A DNA stretch of 64,000 nucleotides from Dallia pectoralis (taxonomy: Eukaryota > Chordata > Actinopteri > Esociformes > Umbridae), in the NCBI GenBank assembly GCA_029465975.1, contig CM055739.1, positions 6,669,012 to 6,733,011 on the forward strand, written 5' to 3'. Below, piece by piece: positions 25,584 to 37,200 of this stretch (the stretch's first letter is position 1; every line of letters begins with the position of its first letter). Position numbers and translations under genes: made by a program. The notes under the pieces were generated by a model. It had not been told where the DNA came from. It saw nothing but the letters and a program-made list of their open reading frames with translations, and did not search any database.

Positions 25584-26452
25584 AAAACATACGAAATTGT
25601 CAAACGATATGGGGAAGTTCAGCTTTTGTATGTACGCCGTATGTTCCAATGGTCGGCGTTTAACTTGAGTATATAACACAACTCATAGTTAAGTAATGGT
25701 TCCCGTTGTGTATGTAACAATAGGTTTCATTACATCATGGGTTGTCAAAGGCTGTACACTCATTAACACACCAAAAGTAGTTCCAGTTTTTAAACAATTT
25801 TACATTTCATGGCCCTAGAATCATCACACAGATTATTATTTTATTTTTTAAACACAATGGCCGATGCCTAATTATGATAAAACCAGTCGTAAATCAGGTC
25901 TAATTATCTCTCTAACCCGGTCAACCTTAAGCGCTCTCTTATATTTGTCCTGCCCTGCAGCTGGGTCGGCTAGGCCTTTAACATGCCTGCGTTATCAGAG
26001 GAACCCATATCTTGCCCTCGACCACACCACTGCTGCCCTTATGAATGGGGGTCAGTTGGGGTCAGTTGAAACGGTTTTGTCCCCACACGGTCGTCATTTA
26101 AAGCAGCAGACATTAAGGAACTATTTTAAGTTACTTATTAAGATTAATCTTTGCTGGACTACTGATGTTTTTTAAGTGTCAGTTTACAAACCACATGCAC
26201 TTGTTTCAGTTTGTGTACGCATATCAGGTTTGAGTTGGTGACTTGAATTGATTATTTACTTACATAGTACTTAGTCCAAATATGGATATAGGAGCTTCAT
26301 GGCGTCTTTAATCAAACACGACCGTCGAGGACTTTGGTGACGTTTTTATCGGCCATGGCAACTTCTCACTGAAATGTCACAATAATATACTACTATGACA
26401 TCCATGTTTAATTCACATGGTATTTTTCATGTTTGTGCATGTCCAACTGCAG

Positions 26453-26520
26453 GAGCTGCCGGTTTTAGAGGAGAACATTTCCGTACGTGCAGAAGCCGTG
26501 GCTAGTATCCAGACCCAAAG
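26453..26520 (+). other. ralb: ralb 5' untranslated part of the first coding exon
   Basis: A CAACTGCAG acceptor ends at 26452, so the exon with the ATG probably begins at 26453 and an upstream non-coding exon exists. The start context is AAAGATGGC. Confidence 0.6.
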
Positions 26521-27831
26521 ATGGCGACCGGCAAGAGTAAGAACCAGAGCTCTCTTGTGCTTCACAAGGTGATCATGGTGGGCAGCGGAGGAGTCGGGAA
26601 ATCGGCACTCACCCTCCAGTTCATGTATGATGAGGTGAGACTTTCACCAGGTGGTCTGGACACAGGACGGACCCGGGCGAGCCGCCGTGCCGGTGGCCAT
26701 TTCTGATTCCCCGTTGAATCGTTTGCGGTTCCGTAAACAAAATGGCTGTCACATTCTCCTCCTAGTTTGTGGAGGACTACGAGCCCACCAAGGCAGACAG
26801 CTACAGGAAGAAGGTGGTGCTGGACGGTGAGGAAGTGCAGATCGATATCCTGGACACGGCTGGCCAGGAGGATTACGCCGCCATCCGAGATAACTACTTC
26901 AGGAGTGGAGAAGGCTTCCTGCTTGTCTTCTCCATCACTGAACACGAGTCGTTCACCGCCACCTCGGAGTTCCGGTATGTATAATCTGCTGCGTCTATAT
27001 CATGCTCAATGGCAGACCCACATTGTACACAATTGGCGTGCCCTGCTGTACAGGGCTGCATTCAATTACTTTTTAAACTTTGTAAGTGTTCATTTCACAA
27101 CACTGAAGTCGACATACCTCCTCGTGCGTTCATTTGAGTTACTTACGTTGCAATTACTTCTTGGCCGAACCTGGATATTTATACCTGTGTGACGGATCTG
27201 GGATTTGTGCCCCATAACATCATGTCAAAGTTCTGCTAGATCCTGGGTGAGAACTGGTTGTTGGTTATGACTAATGTTTGTGTGTCTGTGTGTCTATGTC
27301 TATTCGTCTTCACAGGGAACAAATACTGCGCGTGAAAGCGGAGAATGATACCATCCCCCTGCTGGTGGTCGGGAACAAGTCGGACCTGGAGGATCGCCGG
27401 CAGGTGTCAGTAGAGGAGGTCCGGTCCAAAGCTGAGGAGTGGGGCGTCCAGTATGTGGAGACCTCGGCCAAAACACGGGCCAACGTCGACAAGGTACGCA
27501 AACCTACCTGCGCAGTGCTCAGAGATGCACTGGGGTTAAGAGCCGAACACCTTCCGGGTCATACCTGACATCTCCATGTGTATGTAGTGGAGTGTTACAT
27601 ATACAGTGTGTTTTTAAGATGCCAGATGCAACAAGCGAGCATTAGTAAAATAGCCTTCATTCTAATTCGTGTTTATTTTTTCACTTTTTGAGATCGGTTA
27701 AAATGCTTTTTTTCCCTTAGGTATTCTTTGATCTCATGAGGGAAGTGCGGAAAAAGAAAATGGCAGAGAGCAAGGACAAGGGTGAGAAAAAAGGCAAGAT
27801 CAAAAAAGCGTTCAAATGCTGTCTGCTTTGA
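26521..27831 (+). CDS. ralb: Ras-like GTPase RalB, four coding exons
   Basis: Coding exons are 26521-26634, 26766-26974, 27316-27493 and 27721-27831, all with GT-AG ends; joined they give 203 residues. RalB is a small GTPase acting at the plasma membrane and endosomes, with known effectors in the exocyst (Sec5, Exo84) and RalBP1. The P-loop GSGGVGKS is at residues 21-28, the effector loop YEPTKADSY at 43-51, DTAGQE at 68-73, NKSD at 128-131 and ETSAK at 156-160. The C-terminus is lysine-rich and ends CCLL, a CAAX box of the geranylgeranylated type. [18 protein letters not shown] and [15 protein letters not shown] match RalB rather than RalA. The hypervariable tail is three residues shorter than human and reads [13 protein letters not shown]. 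Confidence 0.97.
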
Positions 27832-28720
27832 TATCGACCAGATTGTTCAACCAGACACACCGAGAGCGATCAGATGAAAGCCTCAGCGCAGTGGACATAG
27901 TTTGACAAAGCATTTACAAACCCTTTGTTACCTCCCCCCTTTCCCTAAAACGATCATTTTCTCTTAAGACTACATTTACTCATTACCTTCTCTATATTTT
28001 GATGAGTTTTCTTCCGTTTTTTTTTGCCTACTGGATCTCAACCCATATCTGCAGCTTGATCCACAGAACTGAGCCTAGTTCCTTGTCAAACGCGTCAAAA
28101 CAATACCGGTGTTCAGTCACGACTTGTACTTTAACGCGTCGCAAACGCTGACCCGTCACCGTGCAGAATAAAAAAGTAAAGTGCCTCGTTATAACGTCTC
28201 ACATGAACGACGCGGAGCGTGCGCGTTAGGTTGTGGGGCGCCGTTTTGTTGTCGCTTAGCGGCGCACTAGATTTGGACGGCGTGTCTCTGACCCGCGTGT
28301 TAAACTCCTCCCCCGAGACAATCAGGCACTCGCACACTACTAACACGTGGCCTTGGTGTGATACCCACCGGTCGAAAAAACCCCGGGCTCAACGGTGGGA
28401 TATTAGCCAGTCTGTTTTATATTGTATGTCTTATTGTTTGCACTGCAATACACTTTCACTACTGTACACTATTGTAACTTGTTCTCATTTATGGCAATAT
28501 CCCAGTCACCCTGTTAATGGTTCCACACGTTCTGTAACGACGCCGTCCCCACTGCACTTTCTTCACGAAATGTAAATGTTTCCAGGTAATCTTGAGAATT
28601 CTACAGTTTAAACTGAAACCATAAAAAGTTATTGTTTTCATGCAAACTCATTACAGGTTATATATATATTATATATCTATCTGTTTTTGTTGCCAAATAA
28701 AAAAATCATTTTTGTAATGA
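27832..28720 (+). other. ralb: ralb 3' untranslated region
   Basis: Non-coding sequence after the stop with an AATAAA signal at 28696-28701, giving a 3'UTR of about 0.9 kb. An AT-rich TATATAT stretch lies just before it. Confidence 0.65.
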
Positions 28721-31580
28721 ACTGAAATGTGTCATGTATTTTTCAACACAGCCAATTAACTTCCGGAATTGAGACAGAATTAAACCCCAGTTACCAAGTG
28801 ATTCAAGTGTGAAGGTGCTGTTAAAAATTAGCACAAAAAAGAGCTTCAGAATTGTCTGCCTGCCCCTCCCCCTCAAAAAATAAAACGAACGATGGTGCCC
28901 TTGTGGAATGTTATGGGGTTGTGTGTTTGCGGTTTGTGATTAGTGCCTTTGATGTGTTTTTTGAGGGCAGTGTAGCACCAAAAGGGTTCACGTTTATTGG
29001 CCTCATAAAACTCCATTCTGGTGCTGTTCAACTTGACTTTGAATGAACGGAACACAAAGCCCTCATGTGACCTTCAGTCTGTTAACACTCTGCTGCAAAG
29101 TGCCAGGGCAGGGTCATATCCATCAGGGCAAATCGTATCGAAATGCTATTGCCCCACACACACACACGAAACATGTGAAACAGTCCAGCTGGTTTCACCC
29201 GTTTTTAATGCTTACTTCCATTTGGTGCCTAATAAATGTGACCCTGTCTTCAGGAACACACAGATGGTCCATTGACTGCTGTCTAATCTCTTCACACACC
29301 CAATCCCGTCCACTGACACTTTACACCTAGGCTGCACTCAAAGAGCACAATTCAGATCTTCTAGTAACCGATTGAAACTTGCAATCTTTCCTATGCTTGT
29401 CCGCCTAAACAGAACCCTGACCTTTGACCCGCTCTGAGTTCTGTGGTGAACACTCCAATGTATCATTCTGTCACAAAAAAATGGAATTATGAGATACTAG
29501 TCCCATCAATCCAATTGCCTCTAATCTCCACTAACGTCAGGCTTTTCCCCCACGTAGTGTAATATCTGCCTATATTCTAAAATTATACTATCATATATTG
29601 GGTGCTTGCTCATTGATTGTTTCAAAGTCTGGAACCAACCAATTCAAAGTGCCCGATAAATTTGAAAAACAGACAACATTGCTTGTGTTTGTCACCAGCA
29701 GAGGGTGCTACTGTCCATGCATCTGTCTGCAGCCAGACTTGCCTGTTTCCAGTTGACCTGGTTGTTAGTGTTGTTTATCATACACTACATACTGCAGTAT
29801 CATTCGGATTTACTGTTGTCATTTACAGTGGACACCTAGTAGTTAATGATGTTGAATGGGATGAGGCAAAGGATGTGTACACGTATCCACATAGAAAGGA
29901 ATAGGTAAAATTGCCATTTCACGACAAATGCTTCAGCAGAAATGAGACTTTACTTACAGAACATTGGCACTTTACTTGACATGACATTCTCCTATATACA
30001 ACACAAACACTGTCACAGAGCAGCCACAGCCCAGTGGTTGAGAAACAGTGGGGAGTCAGGGGATGTGACTGCCTTTACAAGTACAGTAGTATGAAAAAAT
30101 ATCTCCCCCCCCAAGATAAACACTTTCCATCCCTTTTCCTAATGACTAAAATGTTGATACATTCAATTTCTGTACAGCTTCACGACAACAAACAGTACAT
30201 CTGTACATCTTCCTCCATCGCCTTAAAAAACACAATTCACTAGTTCACAGATGAAGAATATATTTACATCACAGTTGTGCAGAGTTTCTGATACCAGTAA
30301 GTGCTGATAAAGTGAAAATGCACTGTGCAATAAAAACAAATTACCCAGGTCTTCTGGTAAAGAGGTGTGTTTCCCCTCAACGGAACCACCTGGTAAAAGA
30401 AAACTCCACAGCCTCAGTCCAATTCAAGTCGGTCCAGGATCCACAATCACGTCTCTGTCCCAAATGGCATCCTAGTCACTAAAGTGGAAATGCAAGTGAA
30501 CAACTTGCCATTTGGGAAGTGTACAATAGCAACTTGAGAGAAGTTGACTTAACATGGAGTTAGTTAATAAAACGTAGACCTCATCTAATTATTTAAGTCC
30601 ACGTTCAATAGCTTATCTGTACATTTTCGCGACCACAAACATACTTATTGACACGTGCACTAACTGTGAATGGTGTCTTGCTAACCTCAGCCATGAAAGA
30701 CAGTGTTAAAAAGTGGTCACGTTAGTTAAGCTGTCTCACTATTTCACTACTAGTGCTAAGTTGTCCATGTGGGCCAGCCCCCTCAGTAATTTCAGCCAAT
30801 GAGCTTCACCCTCCTTGACAATGGAGTTAAAGTCAGCAAGTTGCACAATGAATCGAGACAACTGCCTCTGGTCCACAACTGCGTTGTCCAATGAGGTTAC
30901 AGAGAGAACAACATGATCACTTGTTCTGCAATGTCCAGGAACCCGCTTAAACCTTTGAGCCACTTTGACTACTGGCTGATAAAATACATCTTCAAGCTAT
31001 ATCTTTAAGTCAACTAATCTCAGGCCTGAGTGGGACCGTAGAGAGTGATTTGATTGGATCGAAGTACCCCATCGCACATATAGTGGCCTTTAGTGAGCCG
31101 CTCTTGTAAACACACGACGGTCAGTAAATACACATCCTTTAAAATCACAAAACTTCAAATGAAACATGTAAACATGATCAGCATAGTACCACAGAAACCC
31201 ACCGCAGAAGTCTCAGTAAAATTAGGTTTGGCTATGCCAACAGGGTCGTTTTTTTTAATTTCAAGAGCACAGTCACCCTTAATTGGTTCAGACCAGATTT
31301 GCATTTTTCACATTGGCAAAAAAACTAATTGTACAGATATCAATACATCTGCTTCATCAGTGTACAGATATTCCTGTCTGCCATTTGCATTCAAATCCAC
31401 CACCCCCAGGACCTTTACACACCAATAACAAAAGTGTTTCTGGCACTTTACTGGCCTTGTAAAAAAATAACTTTCTCACATTTTAATTTAAGGAAATCTG
31501 AATTTACAACATGTCAAATTTACAGTAGTAAAATTACACAAATGTAGAATACACCATACAGCTAAGATTTCTTATAGTGG
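28721..31580. other. ralb-ptpn4 intergenic region (convergent 3' ends)
   Basis: No supported exons. It contains a CTCF-like site at 29695-29708 and one 85-codon minus-strand open frame at 30739-30993 that I do not recognise. The human neighbours EPB41L5 and TMEM185B are not detectable here. Confidence 0.4.
29695..29708 (+). promoter_or_regulatory. Candidate CTCF binding site
   Basis: CCAGCAGAGGGTGC matches the CTCF core CCASYAGRKGGCRC at all but one position. It lies between the converging 3' ends of ralb and ptpn4, where an insulator would be unsurprising. Sequence match only. Confidence 0.35.
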
Positions 31581-31589
31581 TGTCAATAT

Positions 31590-33191
31590 CCCCAGGAATA
31601 TTTATTTTAACTATAAATTAAAACAAAACTATTTTTCCTTCCTAATTGTACAGTAGCGAACAGGCTACATGTCTGCAAAAAAAGTGCTGTCAATTATCAA
31701 GCAAGAAGGATCTCTTATAAAAATATCTGGAGCAAATCTATAGCATAGACCTTATCGCGTCTCAACACTTGGATGACCATTCTATTGGGCGCTGAAAGCT
31801 CAATGTGTACATGCTGTAGGCACCAACTGCCTAAAACCCGGATGCACTTGGTACTGTACATAGATGAACATGGTGCTGTGAATACCGTTTGCTGAAAACC
31901 CAGAAGTTCTTTAACAAAGAGATGTGAATACCTCCGGCTCATGAAGACTATATAAAGATCTGACGCAACGACGCTTGTTATACAACTATATCTACTGTAC
32001 AAAAGAATTCCCGTCCGAAGAAGGGACTTCATGTTACTCGATATAACTAAACCTGCGAACACCTACTACCCCAATTCATCCGCTAGAGTGGAGGTACAAA
32101 TTCACCGTCAGTGTCTAGCCGTCGGATTCACTGTTAAATAGCTGCCTCGAAAAAAATAGAAAAAACAAACAAGTGCACGACTATCAGTCGACGTTTTTCC
32201 AGCCTCCTACGGACCTGCCTCGATGCAGAACACATTGAGTTTTAAGAACTCACACCGGGTTATAATTCATGCTCATCTGGAGACATATGTACATAGAAAA
32301 CCATGATATCCAACTGAACTGAACTGACAACCAATAGCCCCGACGAGGGACAACAAAACTACATCTAGATTATTACCGCACACATAGGGTCAACTCACTT
32401 CTGAACGAAGCGGCAGTTCGTGAAGAACTTTTTGGATAAAAAAACAACGTTTGGACACTTCCGTCCATGGGATAAACGAAGAGAGAAGGGGTAGCTTTTT
32501 ATCAGTTAGCTGCTGACAGTTGGTAATGCTCTGATGGGTTGGAAACAACAGCTAGTTTATGTCCCCAGTGTTGGTCTGAAGGTATTTCACAATAAAGTTA
32601 TGTAACCAAATCCACTGTTCTGTCTTCTTAATTGCTTGTCAATATCCCAAACTGGCCAAAGAATATAAAGATGACAGTACCCAACTACTCTCCACAGACG
32701 CCTTTCTGCTTGGTTTACCGTATTTCTCATTGCTCGTGCATTTTTTTGTAATTAGCACAATAAAAGCGATCCCAATTCAAACTCCTAAACAGCGGCGTTT
32801 AAAAAAATAAATAATAATAATTAATTGTGCTGTTCTGTCGGCACATTGTACCGTACGATGCAGCATTTTTTAAAGAAACCTGTGCACACCTTTTCCAATC
32901 CAGTTGATAATTGTAAGTTCTTTTTCCTCCCCTGATAACTCTCTACGGTAAGAATTTTTCCATCATAAAGTGCAACAGTGCTTAGATTCCCGTCACATTT
33001 CATCCTCCAATGGGGAAAAAGTAATCATATCAGTGGCTGTGATAGAAGCCTCACCTGTCAGACTCAAGCTTTGCCGATCTGGGAGAATATACTGAGATAT
33101 ACTAAGGAAGTCAGACAGACTAGCTCCAGAAAGACAGTCAGAACTACAGACAGACAAACTGTGTGAGGAAGGGGTGTTGCCTGGGCCCGTG
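31590..33191 (-). other. ptpn4: Probable ptpn4 3' untranslated region
   Basis: AT-rich non-coding sequence follows the ptpn4 stop. The nearest clear minus-strand AATAAA is at 31601-31606, which would give about 1.6 kb. The true end may lie further on. Confidence 0.3.
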
Positions 33192-34232
33192 TCAGTCGTG
33201 CACTGCTAGAAGGGCTGATCCAGACTCTGTCACGGGCTCTGGCAGTGTTAGAGACTCTGGGGGCGTCAGTGGCTGTGTGGGCGTCAGTGGCTGAGTGGGC
33301 GTAAGTGGCTCTGTGTGTGTCAGTGGCTCTGTGGGCGTCAGTGGCTGTGTGGGTGTCAGTGGCTGTGTGGGCGTCAGTGCCTGTGTGGGCGTCAGTGGCT
33401 GTGTGGGTGTCAGTGGCTGTGTGGGTGTCAGTGGCTGTGTGGGCGTCAGTGGCTGTGTGGGTGTCAGTGGCTGTGTGGGTGTCAGTGGCTGTGTGGGCGT
33501 CAGTGGCTGTGTGTGTGTCAGTGGCTCTGCGTGTGTCAGTGGCTCTGTGGGCGTCAGTGGCTCTGTGGGTGTCAGTGTCTGTGTAGGCGTCAGTGTCTGT
33601 GTGGGTGTCAGTGGCTGTGAGGGCGTCAGTGGCTCTGCGTGCACCAGTGGCTCTGCGTGCACCAGTGGCTCTGCATGTGTCAGTGGCTCTGTGGGCGTCA
33701 GTGGCTGTGTGGGCGTCAGTGGCGGTGTGGGTGTCAGTGGCGGTGTGGGTGTCAGCGTCTGTGTGGGCGTCAGTGGCTCTGCGTGTGTCAGTGGCTCTGC
33801 GTGTGTCAGTGGCTCTGCGTGTGTCAGTGGCTCTGCGTGTGTCAGTGGCTCTGCGTGTGTCAGTGGCTCTGCATGTGTCAGTGGCTCTGCGTGTGTCAGT
33901 GGCTCTGTGGGCGTCAGTGGCTCTGTGTGTGTCAGTGGCTCTGTGGGCGTCAGTGGCTCTGTGGGCGTCAGTGGCTCTGTGTGTGTCAGTGGCTCTGTGG
34001 GCGTCAGTGGCTCTGTGTGTGTCAGTGGCTCTGTGTGTGTCAGTGGCTCTGCGTGTGTCAGTGGCTCTGTGGGCGTCAGTGGCTCTGTGGGCGTCAGGTG
34101 CTGTGTGGGCGTCAGTGGCTCTGTGGGCGTCAGTGGCTCTATGGGCGTCAGGTGCTGTGTGGGCGTTAGGGGTTTGACCAGCTCCTCCTCGTACACCTTG
34201 AGAATCGCCTCACAAACAAACCTGTACTGGCT
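33192..34232 (-). CDS. ptpn4: ptpn4 last exon: end of phosphatase domain plus long Pro/Thr hexapeptide tail
   Basis: The exon opens SQYRFVCEAILKVYEE, the conserved last helix of the phosphatase domain, after a clean TTTTTCAG acceptor at 34233-34240. In human the protein ends about a dozen residues later (KPLTTSTNK). Here KPLT leads straight into about 50 hexapeptides of the forms PLTPTQ, PLTPTE, PLTHAE and PLTHTE, then a unique end TESGSALLAVHD and a stop. The tail adds roughly 310-320 residues, rich in Pro and Thr, with many TP sites and no hydrophobic segment. No frame break or stop occurs along it. The other frames are also open because the 18-bp unit has no stops, so openness by itself proves little. 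Continuity with the conserved domain is the main support. Confidence 0.75.
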   Translation of the reverse strand, partial: SQYRFVCEAILKVYEEELVKPLTPTQHLTPIEPLTPTEPLTPTQHLTPTEPLTPTEPLTHAEPLTHTEPLTHTEPLTPTEPLTHTEPLTPTEPLTPTEPLTHTEPLTPTEPLTHAEPLTHAEPLTHAEPLTHAEPLTHAEPLTHAEPLTHAEPLTPTQTLTPTPPLTPTPPLTPTQPLTPTEPLTHAEPLVHAEPLVHAEPLTPSQPLTPTQTLTPTQTLTPTEPLTPTEPLTHAEPLTHTQPLTPTQPLTPTQPLTPTQPLTPTQPLTPTQPLTPTQPLTPTQALTPTQPLTPTQPLTPTEPLTHTEPLTPTQPLTPTQPLTPPESLTLPEPVTESGSALLAVHD

Positions 34233-37200
34233 CTGAAAAAGAAACGAAAAGAGAATAAGGATGAGATGGCATTTCTATGCATCACATAGTGAGAGGTCTG
34301 TTATGTGCATATTCTAGAAAATCTTTTTTTTTGACTTAACACATCTAAAATGAACACATCTAAAATGAAAATGAATCAGAAAATCCTCACGGGTGTCTGG
34401 ATCATCATGGCACGCTGGTCTCTCATGGTCCTCACAATGTCCAACGGATAAACCGGCCAATTGGACTCTATCAGACACATGGCCGTTTCCATGGTTATGA
34501 GCACCCCCGTCCGACCAATCCCGGCACTGAATGGCGACACCGAGAGAAAGGGACGGGAAGAGATCAGAGAGGACGGGTCAGGAACCAAACGGGGAGGGGA
34601 CTCGAACTGAGCTTTTCATCACCGTTCCCACGACAACAAGCAACAAGTCACCAGGCCGATGTTCAGGTGCGTATTTATTCTGTAATACACTACAGGATTC
34701 CCTAGAAGCCATAGCGAGGGACACGGTTCACTTGTTTAGGTGTAGTTGAGTATTGATTCAGGTGATACTACACATGTACTGTGAATCCCAGAGGCGTAGA
34801 TGTGTGGATGTGTTTAACATTTGAGGCGTTTGGGTTTAGGCATTAGGGACAAACATGTAGGCAGAACGGTAAGTATTTAAGGGTCCGGTTAGGGTTCCGA
34901 TTAGGACATTTGACCCAATTTTTGCCAACCGGGTCCAAAGAGGAATTGAAGAACTCATGTGTGTTTGAGTGTGAAAGGGTGGTTGAGAGAGTGAGAGAAA
35001 AGGTTTGTACGGGTTCTACCTGCAGTGTACGACCACAGGCTCCTCTTTGCCCTCCCTCTTGCCGCGGACCAGGCTGACAAAATCCAGAAAGTCAGTGGAG
35101 TCATCTGGAACGCCGTGGTCCGGCCAGGCCACATACTGGATCTGAGTCAACGGCCGACTCTCCTCAGTCTGAATCGAATCAACCAATCAGTTCAACACGT
35201 TCCGACATCCTCTGAAATGTCTCGTACAGCTTTACATAAGAGCTTCTCCTCACCTCAACGTGTCTAAGACACATCTCTCTGACCAGAAACGCCGCGTTCC
35301 CCTCCTCCGTCTCACAGGTTACCTGCACTCTCCCATAGGTGGCGCTAGCGCCACAGGAGGGCCAATACTGATGACACTTCACCTAGGAGAGAAGAAGAAG
35401 ACGTTTGGCCACCTCCCGAAATCCTTGTTCATTATAAACCAACACAGAACCGCAGACCAGAAGTGCAGTGTGGACCGGACCGGAGGGACTGGACCCTGGC
35501 TGTTTGTGGAGGTGTCATACCCGTCCTCTCTCGACCTGCGTGGTGAGCATGATGACCATGTTACAGCGCTGATCCCAGGTCATCCTCCAGAAGTCGGAGC
35601 AAGTGACGGGCAGTGGGCCCTGACACGCTATGTAACGGTTAGTCACACTGGATCCTGGGATCTCCATCTATGGACAAGGATATGAGCGTGTGTTATCATA
35701 AGTAACACAAGGCAGAAAATAACATGTGGCATAAGTATTCACCCCCCCCTTTAGTCAATGCATTTGGCACCTAGCCATGAGTCAGTTAGAATAAGCTCAT
35801 GGTGACCATTTGGACGCCCTAGTGAGGTAAACGCTTCTGAAAGTATTATGGTATTATGCTGTTTAGCAGCATGCTGGGTAATTCCATGTTTGTAGGCATC
35901 TCTGATGTTTCAGTCATGTTTCTGTCATGTTTCTGTCATGTTTCTGTCATGGTTCAGTCATGGTTCAGTCATGGTTCAGTCATGGTTCAGTTGAGTTTCT
36001 GTCATGTTTCAGTCATGGTTCAGTCATGGTTCAGTTGAGTTTCTGTCATGTTTCTGTCATGTTTCAGTCATGGTTCAGTCATGGTTCTGTCATGTTTCAG
36101 TCATGTTTCAGTCATGGTTCGGTCATGGTTCAGTCATGGTTCTGTCATGTTTCAGTCATGGTTCAGTCATCGTTCAGTCATGGTTCAGTGTTTGACCACC
36201 TACTTTAGGAAATGTTGGTTATGAAGCGAAGCTATATTGTCTCTCTAAGAGTTTGTGTCCCTAGGAGATATTCATTAACTAGTCTGTTGAAAGTGTCTGG
36301 TCTTGGTAATAAAGTCAAAGAGGAGCATCGAGAAAAGAATGAAAAGGCCCTCACGTTGATGTAATTAGCATTGATGTAGTCCCCGTCTTCGCCTGTCAGA
36401 ATAACCCGGGTTGCGTCATCTGCAAGAGAGAGAGAGAATAGACACAGGAGAGAGGGCGGGTGAAATGGAGGGAAATAATGACATAAGGAAGAAGACCAAA
36501 CATCAATTATCATGGTTCAATACTCACATGGTGAAATGTCTCGGTATCGATTTTTGGAAATGTTTTGAGGTAATTTGGCGCATGACATTGTCAATCCAGG
36601 CCTTTTCCGGTAAAGTTGCTGGTGAGAGAAACAAACAAAAATTGGTTAACATTAGTAAAGTAACTGACATTTAGACCAAGTACAGTACACTACTTATCCG
36701 TTTCTATGGTAACTGTTGCTAGGTTACTTGAAACATGAACTGTCACTGATAACTTGTTAGTGGAACCAAACAGGAAACGATAAAGGAGGTTTAAACAATA
36801 ACAGGAAGCAATTGACTTTCAAATACACATTTCCGTCTTGCTCAATGTCGCTAATCTCTCAAACTCGCCTCCATCACTCGCTCCGTCTCTCTCTAGTAAA
36901 CCACTCAGAGGATCAGTATAAAATTAGCAGAGGAAATGTGCATCTTGGCAGGGAGCAACGTGAGAAAACTTTTGGACCGGTCGAGCAGTAAAAGTCGCGC
37001 TTTTAACAATGACAGAAACAAGCGTGACACGACAGCGTTCGGTACGAGCACACTAACATCAAACTGTTGCTGAACGACCCCAGTGCACAGGCCTTCTTTC
37101 AGCTGTAATATGGAGTCTGTCAGACAGGCTGGGTCATGGTCCAGTGGCGTCTGCTCCTGTGGGGCTCGCTCTGGGGAGTACTGGTAGTTCGACTCGGTGT

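Larger units (their letters stand above)
24020..26452. other. inhbb-ralb intergenic region (outside the two elements above)
   Basis: The two genes point away from each other, so this interval should hold the ralb promoter and first non-coding exon. A possible site is near 24190-24270, where TGACATCAC and CATCCTG (CRE- and ETS-like) precede a GTAAGT at about 24266. I cannot confirm it. No other gene is seen. Confidence 0.3.

Noticed and set aside
26562..26945. 127-codon minus-strand frame
   Set aside because: Antisense to ralb exons and spans an intron.
33295..34236. 313-codon plus-strand frame (GVSGSV-type repeats) and further plus frames
   Set aside because: Shadows of the same 18-bp repeat read on the other strand; only the minus frame joins a conserved protein domain.
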